Assembly (NCBI RefSeq): GCF_012912105.1
Contig: NZ_QMEA01000010.1
Span: 1 to 64,000 of the forward strand
Source of the DNA: Brasilonema sp. UFV-L1
GTDB lineage: Bacteria; Cyanobacteriota; Cyanobacteriia; Cyanobacteriales; Nostocaceae
Length of the DNA: 64,000 bases
Direction: 5' to 3'
A program made the translations under genes and the position numbers. Positions 33,166-42,200 of the stretch are shown one piece after another; the first letter of the stretch is position 1; every line of letters starts with the position of its first letter. A model generated the notes under the pieces. That model was given only the letters and a program-made list of their open reading frames with translations, did no database searches and had not been told where the DNA came from.

Positions 33166-34347
33166 ATGTCAAAGAATAGACGACTAGTGACGAGGCGACA
33201 CGCCTTACAGTTAGGTTTAGCGAGTTTAGTAGGTGTTGGAGCATCTGTAACAGTTGAAGCTATGCGACAAAACTACCAAGCTCAACAAAACCAAGCACTT
33301 GACAATCCAAGAAGGAACTTTACAGTGGTTGGGCAGAATTCCTTAAAGAAGCGTGCTGCTGCTAAAGGATTGATTTATGGAGCAGCAACCGAGCAAGTTA
33401 AACTCTCCTCGGACATTGCTTTCGCTACCCACTATGTTCAAGAATGTGGAATTTTGGTGACGGAAAATCAATTAAAGTGGATAATCCTACGTCCTACTCC
33501 AGATCGGTTTGACTTTACTCCAGGTGATTGGTTAGCTGAATTTGCTCGCACTCACGGCATGTTATTCCGGGGACACACTCTAGTCTGGGAGCAAGTATTA
33601 CCTAAGTGGTTTGGAGAAGTAGTGAACCGCCAGAATGCGGAAAAAATCTTGGTGGAACACATTACTGAAGTTGTCAAGCATTATTCTGGAAAAGTTCACT
33701 CCTGGGATGTGGTCAATGAAGCGATCGCTGTTTCATATAGTAACCGCCCAGATGGTTTAAGTCTCAATCCGTGGATGCTGTTTTTAGGTGAAAGCTACAT
33801 TGACCTTGCTTTTAGAACGGCAGCAGCAGCAGATCCTCATACCATGCTTGTGTATAACGACCGCTGGTTAGATTATGACACGCCTAGAGATAATGCACAG
33901 AGAATAGCTGTATTAAAGTTGCTGGAGCGTTTGAAGACCAGTGGCACACCTTTACACGCCCTTGGTATACAGGCACATCTGAATGCCAGCGAAACTAGGT
34001 TCAATCCCAAAAAACTCCGGAAATTTCTTGCTGATGTTGCTAGTCTTGGTCTCAAAATTCTGGTGACGGAACTGGATGTTATCGATAAAGATTTACCAAA
34101 AGATATAAAAGTGCGCGATCGCATTGTTGCCAGTGTCTATGAAGACTATCTTAATGTTGTTCTCGATGAAAAAGCAGTCATTGCCGTCTTAACTTGGGGA
34201 TTGAGCGATCGCTATACCTGGTTGGCAACCTATGAACCCCGGAAAGACCGTGCGCCAGTGCGTACCTTGCCACTGGACTCAAACCTCAAACCCAAATTGG
34301 CATGGAATGCGATGGCAAGAGCATTTGACAATGCTCCAAAACGTTGA
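33166..34347 (+). CDS. Tat-exported GH10 endo-glycanase (endo-1,4-beta-xylanase family)
   Basis: 393 residues. The N-terminus VTRRHALQLGLASLVGVGAS is a twin-arginine-type signal. The GH10 barrel is clear: LTENxxKW-type block (VTENQLKWIILRP), GHTLVWEQVLPKWF, acid/base Glu185 in WDVVNEA, YNDRWLDYDTP, GIQAHLN, and nucleophile Glu302 in ILVTELDVIDKD, with LTWGLSDRYTWL near the end. Size is normal for a single-domain enzyme. Within an exopolysaccharide locus it probably trims or releases the polymer, or indicates beta-1,4-linked pentose or hexose in the backbone, rather than plant xylan digestion (inference). Confidence 0.9.
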   Translation: MSKNRRLVTRRHALQLGLASLVGVGASVTVEAMRQNYQAQQNQALDNPRRNFTVVGQNSLKKRAAAKGLIYGAATEQVKLSSDIAFATHYVQECGILVTENQLKWIILRPTPDRFDFTPGDWLAEFARTHGMLFRGHTLVWEQVLPKWFGEVVNRQNAEKILVEHITEVVKHYSGKVHSWDVVNEAIAVSYSNRPDGLSLNPWMLFLGESYIDLAFRTAAAADPHTMLVYNDRWLDYDTPRDNAQRIAVLKLLERLKTSGTPLHALGIQAHLNASETRFNPKKLRKFLADVASLGLKILVTELDVIDKDLPKDIKVRDRIVASVYEDYLNVVLDEKAVIAVLTWGLSDRYTWLATYEPRKDRAPVRTLPLDSNLKPKLAWNAMARAFDNAPKR

Positions 34348-34572
34348 ATTTTTCACTGAAAATTATTCTATTTCTTTCTCTTAGTGCAAAAGGGAAATCC
34401 TCTTGGTTTTATTAGGCTTTCAAGCTATTTTGCAATGATTCTATCTTATGAATCTTTTTAGGAGCTACTTATCTTATAACAATTCCAATATCTTCGTGCA
34501 AGCTACCATATCTAACTAAATTCTTTTAATTTGTAGTCACCTGATACCACAGATACAAAGGAAATGAGAATT

Positions 34573-36006
34573 ATGCCCCGTAGAAATCTATCAGTAAAAG
34601 TAAATTTCAAACGAGACTTAAGGTCAGGAGACGTAAGAATACAAAGAGGAATAACTATAAAATTACTACGAGTAGTAACACTTATCTTACTAGATATTAT
34701 TTCTCTCACCTTAGCATGGAGGTTTGCAGTATTTTATGGAACTCCATTAGACTCTCCTTGGACAGAAAAAACATCTTTCCTACTGCTAATTTTAACAATT
34801 GAAGTAGGCATCATTGCAGCACAGGGTTTATATGACGCAGGTATTCATCGTCGTAACTATTTTGGTCTGCTCAAAGCCGTTTCACTGTCAGAAGTTTTCC
34901 TTTTGCTGATTGCTTTTCTTTACGAACCAGATAGCTATGTCTCGCGCTCAACGTTTCTACTGTTTTGGTTATCGTCTATAGCTTTTCTTTGTATTGAGCG
35001 CACTATTTTTGATGTCACCACTAAATTTCTTCGTAAGAAAGGAGCAATTCGTTATCCGGCTTTTTTAATTGCTGAAACGGAAGAGCAAGAGCGTTATAGT
35101 AGGTTAATAGAACAAGAGAATTGCTACATAGTACAGGGAATTGCTGACTCTAGCTGCCTTGATAAAGGTAACAGAGAAGTAACATTAGAATATCTTCGCA
35201 ACCAAGGGGTAGTAGAGGTTTTTGTTTCTTGGAATGCAATTAAGAATCGTTTATATGTTTGCTGGCGTTTCCAGACAGCTGGCATTATCCTAAGAATACT
35301 CCCAACCGAGAGTGTACTTCGTCACCCTAAAACCATGTTATGGATGATTGGGATTACTGAAATCCCCTGTCTGACAATTCCAGCACCAATTATTGTAGGT
35401 AGTGGTTTTTGGGTAAAGCGATGTTTTGACCTATGTTGCTCTATTATTTTGTTAATCACAATTTCACCTGTCTATCTGGTGATTGCCTTGCTCATCAAGC
35501 TAGATTCTCCTGGTTCGGTCTTTTTCAGGCAAGAGCGTGTTGGTCTGCATTGTAAGAAGTTCAAGATTTGGAAGTACCGTACAATGGTTGCCAATGCGGA
35601 AAAAATGCAAAAAACCCTAGAAGCGAAGAATGAAATCAAAGATGGGGTTCTATTTAAAATGAAAGACGACCCTCGCGTCACACGAGTTGGTAAATTCCTA
35701 CGCCGCTACAGTTTAGACGAATTACCGCAACTATTCAATGTTGTACTTGGGCAGATGAGTCTCGTAGGTCCCCGCCCTCTTCCCATTAGGGACGTAGAAA
35801 AGTTCCAGACATCTCACCTACTCCGACAAGAAGTTCTGCCTGGTATTACAGGATTGTGGCAGGTTTCTGGTCGCTCCAATATTGATAACTTTGAAGATGC
35901 AGTAAAATTAGATATAGCCTATATTGAAAATTGGTCTCTTTGGCTAGATTGGAAAATTTTATTGAAAACTATCAAAGTTGTGATTTCAAAGACAGGTGCA
36001 TATTAA
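34573..36006 (+). CDS. Initiating sugar-phosphate transferase (polyprenyl-phosphate hexose-1-phosphate transferase, WbaP/CpsE type)
   Basis: About 477 residues from the ATG at 34573, where AAAGGA at 34557-34562 is correctly spaced; the ATG at 34564 is too close. Four N-terminal membrane spans and a central domain precede the catalytic part: [14 protein letters not shown] (re-entrant helix), [52 protein letters not shown] and [11 protein letters not shown]. It transfers the first sugar phosphate to undecaprenyl phosphate. It is the last gene of the locus, downstream of the WecG-type enzyme. Confidence 0.93.
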   Translation: MPRRNLSVKVNFKRDLRSGDVRIQRGITIKLLRVVTLILLDIISLTLAWRFAVFYGTPLDSPWTEKTSFLLLILTIEVGIIAAQGLYDAGIHRRNYFGLLKAVSLSEVFLLLIAFLYEPDSYVSRSTFLLFWLSSIAFLCIERTIFDVTTKFLRKKGAIRYPAFLIAETEEQERYSRLIEQENCYIVQGIADSSCLDKGNREVTLEYLRNQGVVEVFVSWNAIKNRLYVCWRFQTAGIILRILPTESVLRHPKTMLWMIGITEIPCLTIPAPIIVGSGFWVKRCFDLCCSIILLITISPVYLVIALLIKLDSPGSVFFRQERVGLHCKKFKIWKYRTMVANAEKMQKTLEAKNEIKDGVLFKMKDDPRVTRVGKFLRRYSLDELPQLFNVVLGQMSLVGPRPLPIRDVEKFQTSHLLRQEVLPGITGLWQVSGRSNIDNFEDAVKLDIAYIENWSLWLDWKILLKTIKVVISKTGAY

Positions 36007-36032
36007 CTATGAACAAATGGCACTAAAATATA

Positions 36033-36102
36033 GGACTTTGGACAAAAAAGATATTGTTCACGTTTAATTTGCGCTAACTTTCTTTATATTTGTCCAAAGT
36101 CC
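36033..36102. repeat. 70-bp palindromic element
   Basis: GGACTTTGGACAAA (36033-36046) is perfectly repeated in inverted form at 36089-36102 around 42 nt. It lies 27 nt after the last exopolysaccharide gene and may act as its terminator. The total length equals the element at 126-195, though the sequence differs. Confidence 0.55.
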
Positions 36103-36195
36103 AAAAAATAAGTCAACTAACAATATTTATAACTATACTATTTACAACCACAGGTTTGTCTGTTCCGGAAAATTACAAAATTTTTTTCCAAGCAC

Positions 36196-37500
36196 CTAGT
36201 CAGAAGACTCTGGGTTTACAATCGAACCCATAAACAAAACGCTTCCTGTCTGATGATCGCGAATCGCACAGAAAAAAGGACGGTCAACAATCATCTGGAA
36301 TGGTTCTGGTTTCAACACCGCAAAAGTTGCGCGTACTCCCACTGAAGTCACGGCTGCAGCTTCCGTACCTTCTTCATTCACTTCGACGAAAGTTTTATGT
36401 TGAACACCGTCAATGAAGAGTTTTTCTTCACTCATCGCCGAAAAATCTGCTTTCTTGCTGAAAGCCTCCTCCATGCCTAAAGCTTTCAGCGCCTGATTGA
36501 GTTCAATGTTATAAGTCATTTTAAAGCGGGGTAAGCGAATAAAGCCTTCCCGTGTGCTGAACTTAGTCATCCACTGTTCCCAGTTTTCAGTATTCAAGTT
36601 TTGAGAGAAGGCTGTTAGGCTAGAGTTCTGTTTAGGCAAGAAAATATAAAAGCTGATTCTGCCATTGTCGCCATAAGGTAAACTAGCTGCTTGAAATTTT
36701 TCTGTTTCGTAATATTTATAGTCACCCGTTTGCGACATCATCGGGTGTTGTTTCTGCTCGCCAGATATCAAGTTAAAGGGATAATTAGCTGTTTGGTTTT
36801 TATCAAATTTCTCTGTCCAGCTACCTTTGAAGTAGATGGCGTTGATGAGAAATAGCACTTGATCGGGTGTAATCGTTTCAATAATCTTGTCTATCTTTCC
36901 GTTTGTCTTTTCTTTTACCCAGTTATTGATAATAGCAGGTGAACCTGAGTCGCTAAAGTCTAAATTGCTTACCTCGGCTTTGTAGAATTCCTGGTTTGTC
37001 TGCAAGAATTCTGATTTAAAAGAAAAATTTTGATTTGCCCAAAGTGAGTTAGCAATTGTTAGTTGCACTTTTGGATCGGGGTTTTCTAAGAATTCTTTTA
37101 AGACTGCGTTAGAGGAGTTGATTTGTTCCAAACTCAATCCCTGTAACTCAAGTGCTTTAGCCATTGCTTGTTGTGTGCTACCACTAGCGCCGTTGTAAGT
37201 CATCGCAAGGGCGATCGCTACACTTGAAGGAGAAACAAAAACATTCTTGTCAGCGTCTGTTTTCAGAATTTCTGAAAACAGTTTAAAGCCAAACTTAGTG
37301 TTAGCAGCAACGAGTTTTTGATCATCCATCTTGAGTGTGTTTTGCGATATCTTATATTCTAACTCAGACACAGGAGATTCAGCCACCACCTTCGTGCTAC
37401 TACTCATGAATTGGCAGTACCCTAATACACCCATCAGCACAACGCTAGCAGCAGTCAAAAGGTAACGTCTCGCCAAACGCACACCGTCATTTTTTGGCAT
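36196..37500 (-). CDS. Secreted serpin (serine/cysteine protease inhibitor family)
   Basis: 434 residues. An N-terminal hydrophobic segment (YLLTAASVVLMGVLGYC) targets it out of the cytoplasm; the Cys is not in a good lipobox. The serpin fold is complete: NVFVSPSSVAIALAMTYNGA, TIANSLWANQNF, FLINAIYFKGSW, FIRLPRFKMTYN and the C-terminal DRPFFCAIRDHQTGSVLFMG. The reactive loop runs from about 372: hinge EEGTEAAAV with small residues is of the inhibitory type. Counting from Gly378 as P15 puts P1-P1' at Thr392-Phe393, which is atypical and tentative. Serpins trap proteases irreversibly; here the target is unknown. Confidence 0.92.
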   Translation of the reverse strand: MPKNDGVRLARRYLLTAASVVLMGVLGYCQFMSSSTKVVAESPVSELEYKISQNTLKMDDQKLVAANTKFGFKLFSEILKTDADKNVFVSPSSVAIALAMTYNGASGSTQQAMAKALELQGLSLEQINSSNAVLKEFLENPDPKVQLTIANSLWANQNFSFKSEFLQTNQEFYKAEVSNLDFSDSGSPAIINNWVKEKTNGKIDKIIETITPDQVLFLINAIYFKGSWTEKFDKNQTANYPFNLISGEQKQHPMMSQTGDYKYYETEKFQAASLPYGDNGRISFYIFLPKQNSSLTAFSQNLNTENWEQWMTKFSTREGFIRLPRFKMTYNIELNQALKALGMEEAFSKKADFSAMSEEKLFIDGVQHKTFVEVNEEGTEAAAVTSVGVRATFAVLKPEPFQMIVDRPFFCAIRDHQTGSVLFMGSIVNPESSD

Positions 37501-37709
37501 AATATTTTACTAAAAAAATAATAATATAGTTAATTTTACCACCTTTGTTTTGAAAGTTTTTATTTATTTTGACTACGGTATTTCAAGCAACGATATCATG
37601 CAGTTGTTACAATTTTGGCAACAGTAGCTAGACGCTTGGGATTTTAAATTTAAGATTGTGGCAATGGGTAAGCAGTACAATTCATCAAGAAGTACAGGAG
37701 TATATATTT

Positions 37710-38045
37710 ATGCGTCGAATTTCAGTAACTACTCTCCTCATCCTGGTAGTTAGCGCATTTTTTGCCACTGCTGCAACACGTGCTTCAGAGGAGCAATCCT
37801 TGACAACTCTGGTGATGCGCGATCGCCTGATTACCATCAAGAACAGTCCAAACGGATTATCATATACAGTTAGCACTCAAGACGGTACTGTCTTAGATGC
37901 TCAATTGAATGATGCTCAACTACAAGCGAAGTATCCTGAGGTGTATGATACTGTTCGTCCAGCAATTGCAAATCGCAAAAAGACTGGTGGTTCAATGATT
38001 TGGGGTGGAACTCACCATGTTCCATCTGACGTTTTACCTAAATAG
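37710..38045 (+). CDS. Small secreted protein of unknown function
   Basis: About 111 residues from ATG 37710, which follows CAGGAG; an upstream frame to 37656 lacks a site. The signal peptide is ISVTTLLILVVSAFFATAA. The mature part is about 85 residues, with VMRDRLITIKNSPNGLSYTV and DGTVLDAQLNDAQLQAKYPE suggesting a small beta-hairpin plus helix. It ends in MIWGGTHHVPSDVLPK, where His-His could bind metal. It is divergent from the serpin, sharing a 209-bp promoter region. No family recognised. Confidence 0.7.
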   Translation: MRRISVTTLLILVVSAFFATAATRASEEQSLTTLVMRDRLITIKNSPNGLSYTVSTQDGTVLDAQLNDAQLQAKYPEVYDTVRPAIANRKKTGGSMIWGGTHHVPSDVLPK

Positions 38046-38357
38046 CCATAACACAAGTTGTTTATGGATAAGAAAGCTTTTTGTATCAGTTTGTAACTGA
38101 GAAGAAGTTGGTATGACCAAAAAAATTCACGCCGTAGCGTAGCGTTGCGGAAGCGTTGCGTCTCTTGCCCGTGTTCCCTTGGGACTCAGCGATCTCAAAA
38201 TTCAAAATTGAAGATTAAGAAATAAACAATTTTGAATGAATAAATTTAGATTTCAAGCCCCCACTAAATTATTTGAATTTTGAATTTTGAATTTTGAATT
38301 TTGAATTGTTTTGACAGGTGCTCTATCGCCAAAAAATAGCTTTACTTCCATCAAGCA
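38046..38357. repeat. Intergenic region with heptamer repeat array
   Basis: Four exact copies of GAATTTT plus a partial fifth occupy 38275-38307, with looser copies near 38207-38235. A GC-rich repeat (GTAGCGTTGCGGAAGCGTTG, about 38140-38159) lies upstream. There is no supported gene. The same heptamer in reverse orientation occurs at 62411-62438. Confidence 0.65.
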
Positions 38358-39263
38358 ATGCATCAGAGATACAAAGTTTACATATGGCGATTGTTGCTGC
38401 TTACTGGGATAGGTTTATTGAGTGTACTATTATCACCACTCATATTCTATGGCTGGCAGTGTTTTCTGCGTCCTCCCCGCACAGATATAGAGCAAGTTTT
38501 ATATCGTGGAATTACTTATAAGCGATATGCTATATCGACACCACGTCCAGCAATGATCCACATTGTCACCATTGACTTGAAAACACCAGGAGTAAAAGCA
38601 CTTGTCACTCCTGGTTTTCCAAAGCCAAGCGATAGAGAAACGAGCGCACGCAAAACGTCTGATTTTCTGAAAGAATTTAAGCTACAATTGGCAATCAATG
38701 CCAGCTATTTCCATCATTTCCACGAAAAGTCTCCTTGGGAGTACTATCCTCACAGTGGTGATCCTTCTTATCCAATAGGCGAAGCTATCTCTAATGGTTA
38801 TCGTTATTCATCACCCGAAGCAAATTTCCCTGTGTTGTGCTTTTCTGCCCAAAATCGTGTTCAAATCCACAAAAGTGAGAAGTGTCCTGAAGGGACAGTT
38901 CAAGGTGTTGCAGGGAGCCAGCTTTTGGTTTATGACGGTAAGGCAATTGATAATAATTTTAAAGATGATAAGCCTTATCCGCGTGTTGCTGCTGCTATTA
39001 ATCAGGGAGGAACAAACCTGTGGCTGATTGCAGTAGACGGAAAGCAACCACTTTACAGCGAAGGAATCACAATTGCTGAATTGACAAAAATTATCACAGA
39101 TTTGGGTGCTCATACAGCACTGAATTTAGATGGGGGTGGATCAACGACACTGGTGATGGAAAGCAATAATGGCTCAAAGGTGTTAAACGCTCCAATACAT
39201 ACTAGAATACCTATGCGTGAGCGTCCTGTTGGTAATCATTTGGGATTTTATGCGTTGGAGTGA
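38358..39263 (+). CDS. Membrane-anchored phosphodiester-glycosidase-domain protein (NAGPA-like)
   Basis: 301 residues. One N-terminal membrane anchor (LLLLTGIGLLSVLLSPLIFY) precedes an extracytoplasmic domain of the phosphodiester glycosidase (PF09992, NAGPA-like) type: LAINASYFHHF, then VAGSQLLVYDGKA, AAINQGGTNLWLIAVDG and the signature ALNLDGGGSTTLVM, ending in RPVGNHLGFYA. The family hydrolyses sugar-phosphodiester bonds or is found near exopolysaccharide genes. It is convergent with the caspase gene, only 6 nt apart. Role here uncertain. Confidence 0.85.
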   Translation: MHQRYKVYIWRLLLLTGIGLLSVLLSPLIFYGWQCFLRPPRTDIEQVLYRGITYKRYAISTPRPAMIHIVTIDLKTPGVKALVTPGFPKPSDRETSARKTSDFLKEFKLQLAINASYFHHFHEKSPWEYYPHSGDPSYPIGEAISNGYRYSSPEANFPVLCFSAQNRVQIHKSEKCPEGTVQGVAGSQLLVYDGKAIDNNFKDDKPYPRVAAAINQGGTNLWLIAVDGKQPLYSEGITIAELTKIITDLGAHTALNLDGGGSTTLVMESNNGSKVLNAPIHTRIPMRERPVGNHLGFYALE

Positions 39264-39269
39264 GTGGTT

Positions 39270-42200
39270 TTATTGAGCGGATAAGGTTTGCTCACTATTG
39301 TTTGTAGAAGGAACTGGTATATTGTCGCAGAGGTGGCGATCGCTTTCATCGACATTGGGGTTATTTTTTAGATAGTCGCCTACCCATTCGCATCCTCGCA
39401 CCAATAATTCATCCAGGTCTTCAATTTGCCACAGTGCTGCTTGCCACAATCCTGGGGAATCATCGGTTCCATAAGTAAATCCCACTGTTACCAATTGTTT
39501 GGTATCTGGGCTGAACGCCATGCTTTCAACCCAATCAAGCCCCTTAAATTCTGCTAACTGCTGACCAGACAAATCCCATAGGCGAGCAGTACCATCCAAG
39601 CCAGCAGTAGCAAGTAGACTGCCATCTGGACTGAAAATAACCTGACTGACTGTTCCTTGATGATCTTTAAACTCTGCTAATTTCTTGCCTGAGAGATTCC
39701 ACAAACGGACTACACCAGTTGAGCCATCCAAACCAGCAGTAGCGAGTAGATTTCCTTCAGGACTGAAAACAAAACTTAGAGTTTGAGTTGTGTTAGCCTC
39801 AATTGGATTTGGCAAAATTTGTTGACGTTCTTTCCAATTCCATAGGCGGATACGTCCACCTATCCCACCAGTGGCAAGTAGATTACCACTAGGAGCAAAG
39901 GCTGTAGCTTGCACCCAATTTGGAACTATATCTCCTTCTTCTTTCGGAGAAAAGTCTTCAGGAAATGTTACTATTTCTTGTCCATAGCAACTGCGAACAG
40001 TAATATTATTATCACCACCGATAGCTACCCAGTGACCATCTCTGCTAAAACTAATTCCTTGTGAAAGACGACCGTAGTTTTGGTGAACGAAGGTACCAAA
40101 TTGGTCTACATCAGCTCTTTCAACTATAAATCGAGTCAGTTCTTGCTTATTTTCCAAATCCAACAGATGGATAGTGCCATTACTTTCACTAACAGCCAGT
40201 AAATGGCTATCAGGAGCAAAATGAAGTTCTGATATATCGCTAAACTGTTGCGGAAATTCTAATTGTTGTCGCTTCCTCAAGTTCCACAAATGAAGAATTC
40301 CTTCACTCTGGCTAGCTGCAAGTAGTTCACTATCTGAACTAACGCTGATGTGAGTAACATAGCAATCTTGATCTTGATGTCCTTGCAGTTCTATTAATTG
40401 TTTTCCTTCCAAATCTTGCCAGATTCGCATAGTGTCATCAATTCCAACAGTTGCTAACTGCTTTCCATCAGGGCTAAAGCTGATATCTATAATTCCACCT
40501 TGGTAAGCTTTGAATTTAGCTAACTGATTACCCTTTAAATCCCATAAGTAAACAGTATCGTCTTGATATCCAGCCGCAGCGATAAATTTGCTATCTGGAC
40601 TAAAACTTATCCTGACAGGAATATTTGAGTTGAAGAAGGGAAAATTGTTGATCTCAACTATTTTCTTTTTGGAATCGACGTTCCATATGCTAATAGTATC
40701 ACCTGCAACACCAGTTGCTATGAGCTTACCATCGGGGCTAAACGTGTCATAACCTATTCCGTTGTCAGGAAATTCAGCTAACTGAGATCCACTTTCTAAA
40801 TCTCTCAATTTATTATCACTGAATATTATCAGCCTCCCATTTGAACCAATCATCACCTGGTTTATTATTCCAGGTTGTTTTAACTCCTTTATCTTTTGTC
40901 CATTCAAATTCCACCATTTGGTCACTTCATCAGTGCTAACAGTGATAAGCTGTTGACTATCAGGACTAAAGGTGACACTCCAAACCTGACCCTCCACATT
41001 GAATGGTTTAAATCCAGGCATCTGTTTACCACTTCGATCCCATAAGCCAACAGTGCCATCAAGTTGAATTGTGGCTAATAGCTGACCATTTGGGCTAAAA
41101 ACTACTTTATCTCCACCATTCGGAATTTTGAGACGATTTCGTTCTTTTACTCCATACATTGTCTTTTGTAGTGTTCGTCTCACTTGAGCGCATAGTTCAG
41201 CATCTTTCCAAAATAAATACTTAAGTTGTAACTTCTTGAGTTCTTTTCCCGCCTTGACAACTTCAACTAGTGCTTCCAACTGTTGATTTGCAGCCAGGAG
41301 AGCTTCAGCGGCTCTATAGAGTATTCTTATAATCTGTTTTTTCTCCTTAATATCTTCTTCGTCTCTTTTCACAATACTGCTTTTGACAAATTCCATCTCT
41401 AATTGATTTAGCCAGTTATCCTCTGAATTCTGAATCACTTCTTGTAGCAAATCTAGACGAGGATTAGTATTCCAGAGATAACTTTCAGGTCGTTCCTCCT
41501 TGTGCCAATCATTAGCCGCAGGTGTTAGCCGCTGTTGCAAAATTAAATTTTCCTCTTCATCTTTTTTCCACTTCAGCATCTTATCCCACCCCTGCACCAA
41601 AGCATCATGGGCTGGTTCCACATAAGGTTCACCTTGAGGATTGGAACCTTCAACGATTAAACGAGCTTCAGAAAAACGTTGGATGAGCGTATTCACCCGC
41701 TCGGTTTCATCCTTATCAGGATACACTAGTTCTGACTTAGGCACTTGTCGCCTTGCTAACTCCCCACCCTGCAATGAAATCATCCGCAGCATCACCCGAC
41801 GTACTGTATCTTCATAAGCAGAGTCTTCTTCAACTAAATAAGCAGAGTCTTCTTCAACTAACCGATCATATTCTTGATTAGCACGCTTGGTCAAAGAACC
41901 AACGACTCTTCCCAAATCTTCGTAATCATTCTTTGTTAAAGCCCGGTTATCCTTCGTGCGATCGCCTAAATACTTCAGATACAATTCACTAAGAGTGAAA
42001 GAAAGCAAAGGTAAAGCACCTGGCATTTGTACAACTTCATTGATTAAGTCGTCCACCAAATTGGGAGGCTCAAAATACACAACTTTCTCTGAAGCAGGTT
42101 TCTCAATTGCTTCTCGCAATTCATCCTGACTCATCGGTGGTACAACAAACCGAGCATCATTCCAAAAGTCCTTGAGTACAGAGTTTTGAAACTGCGCTTC

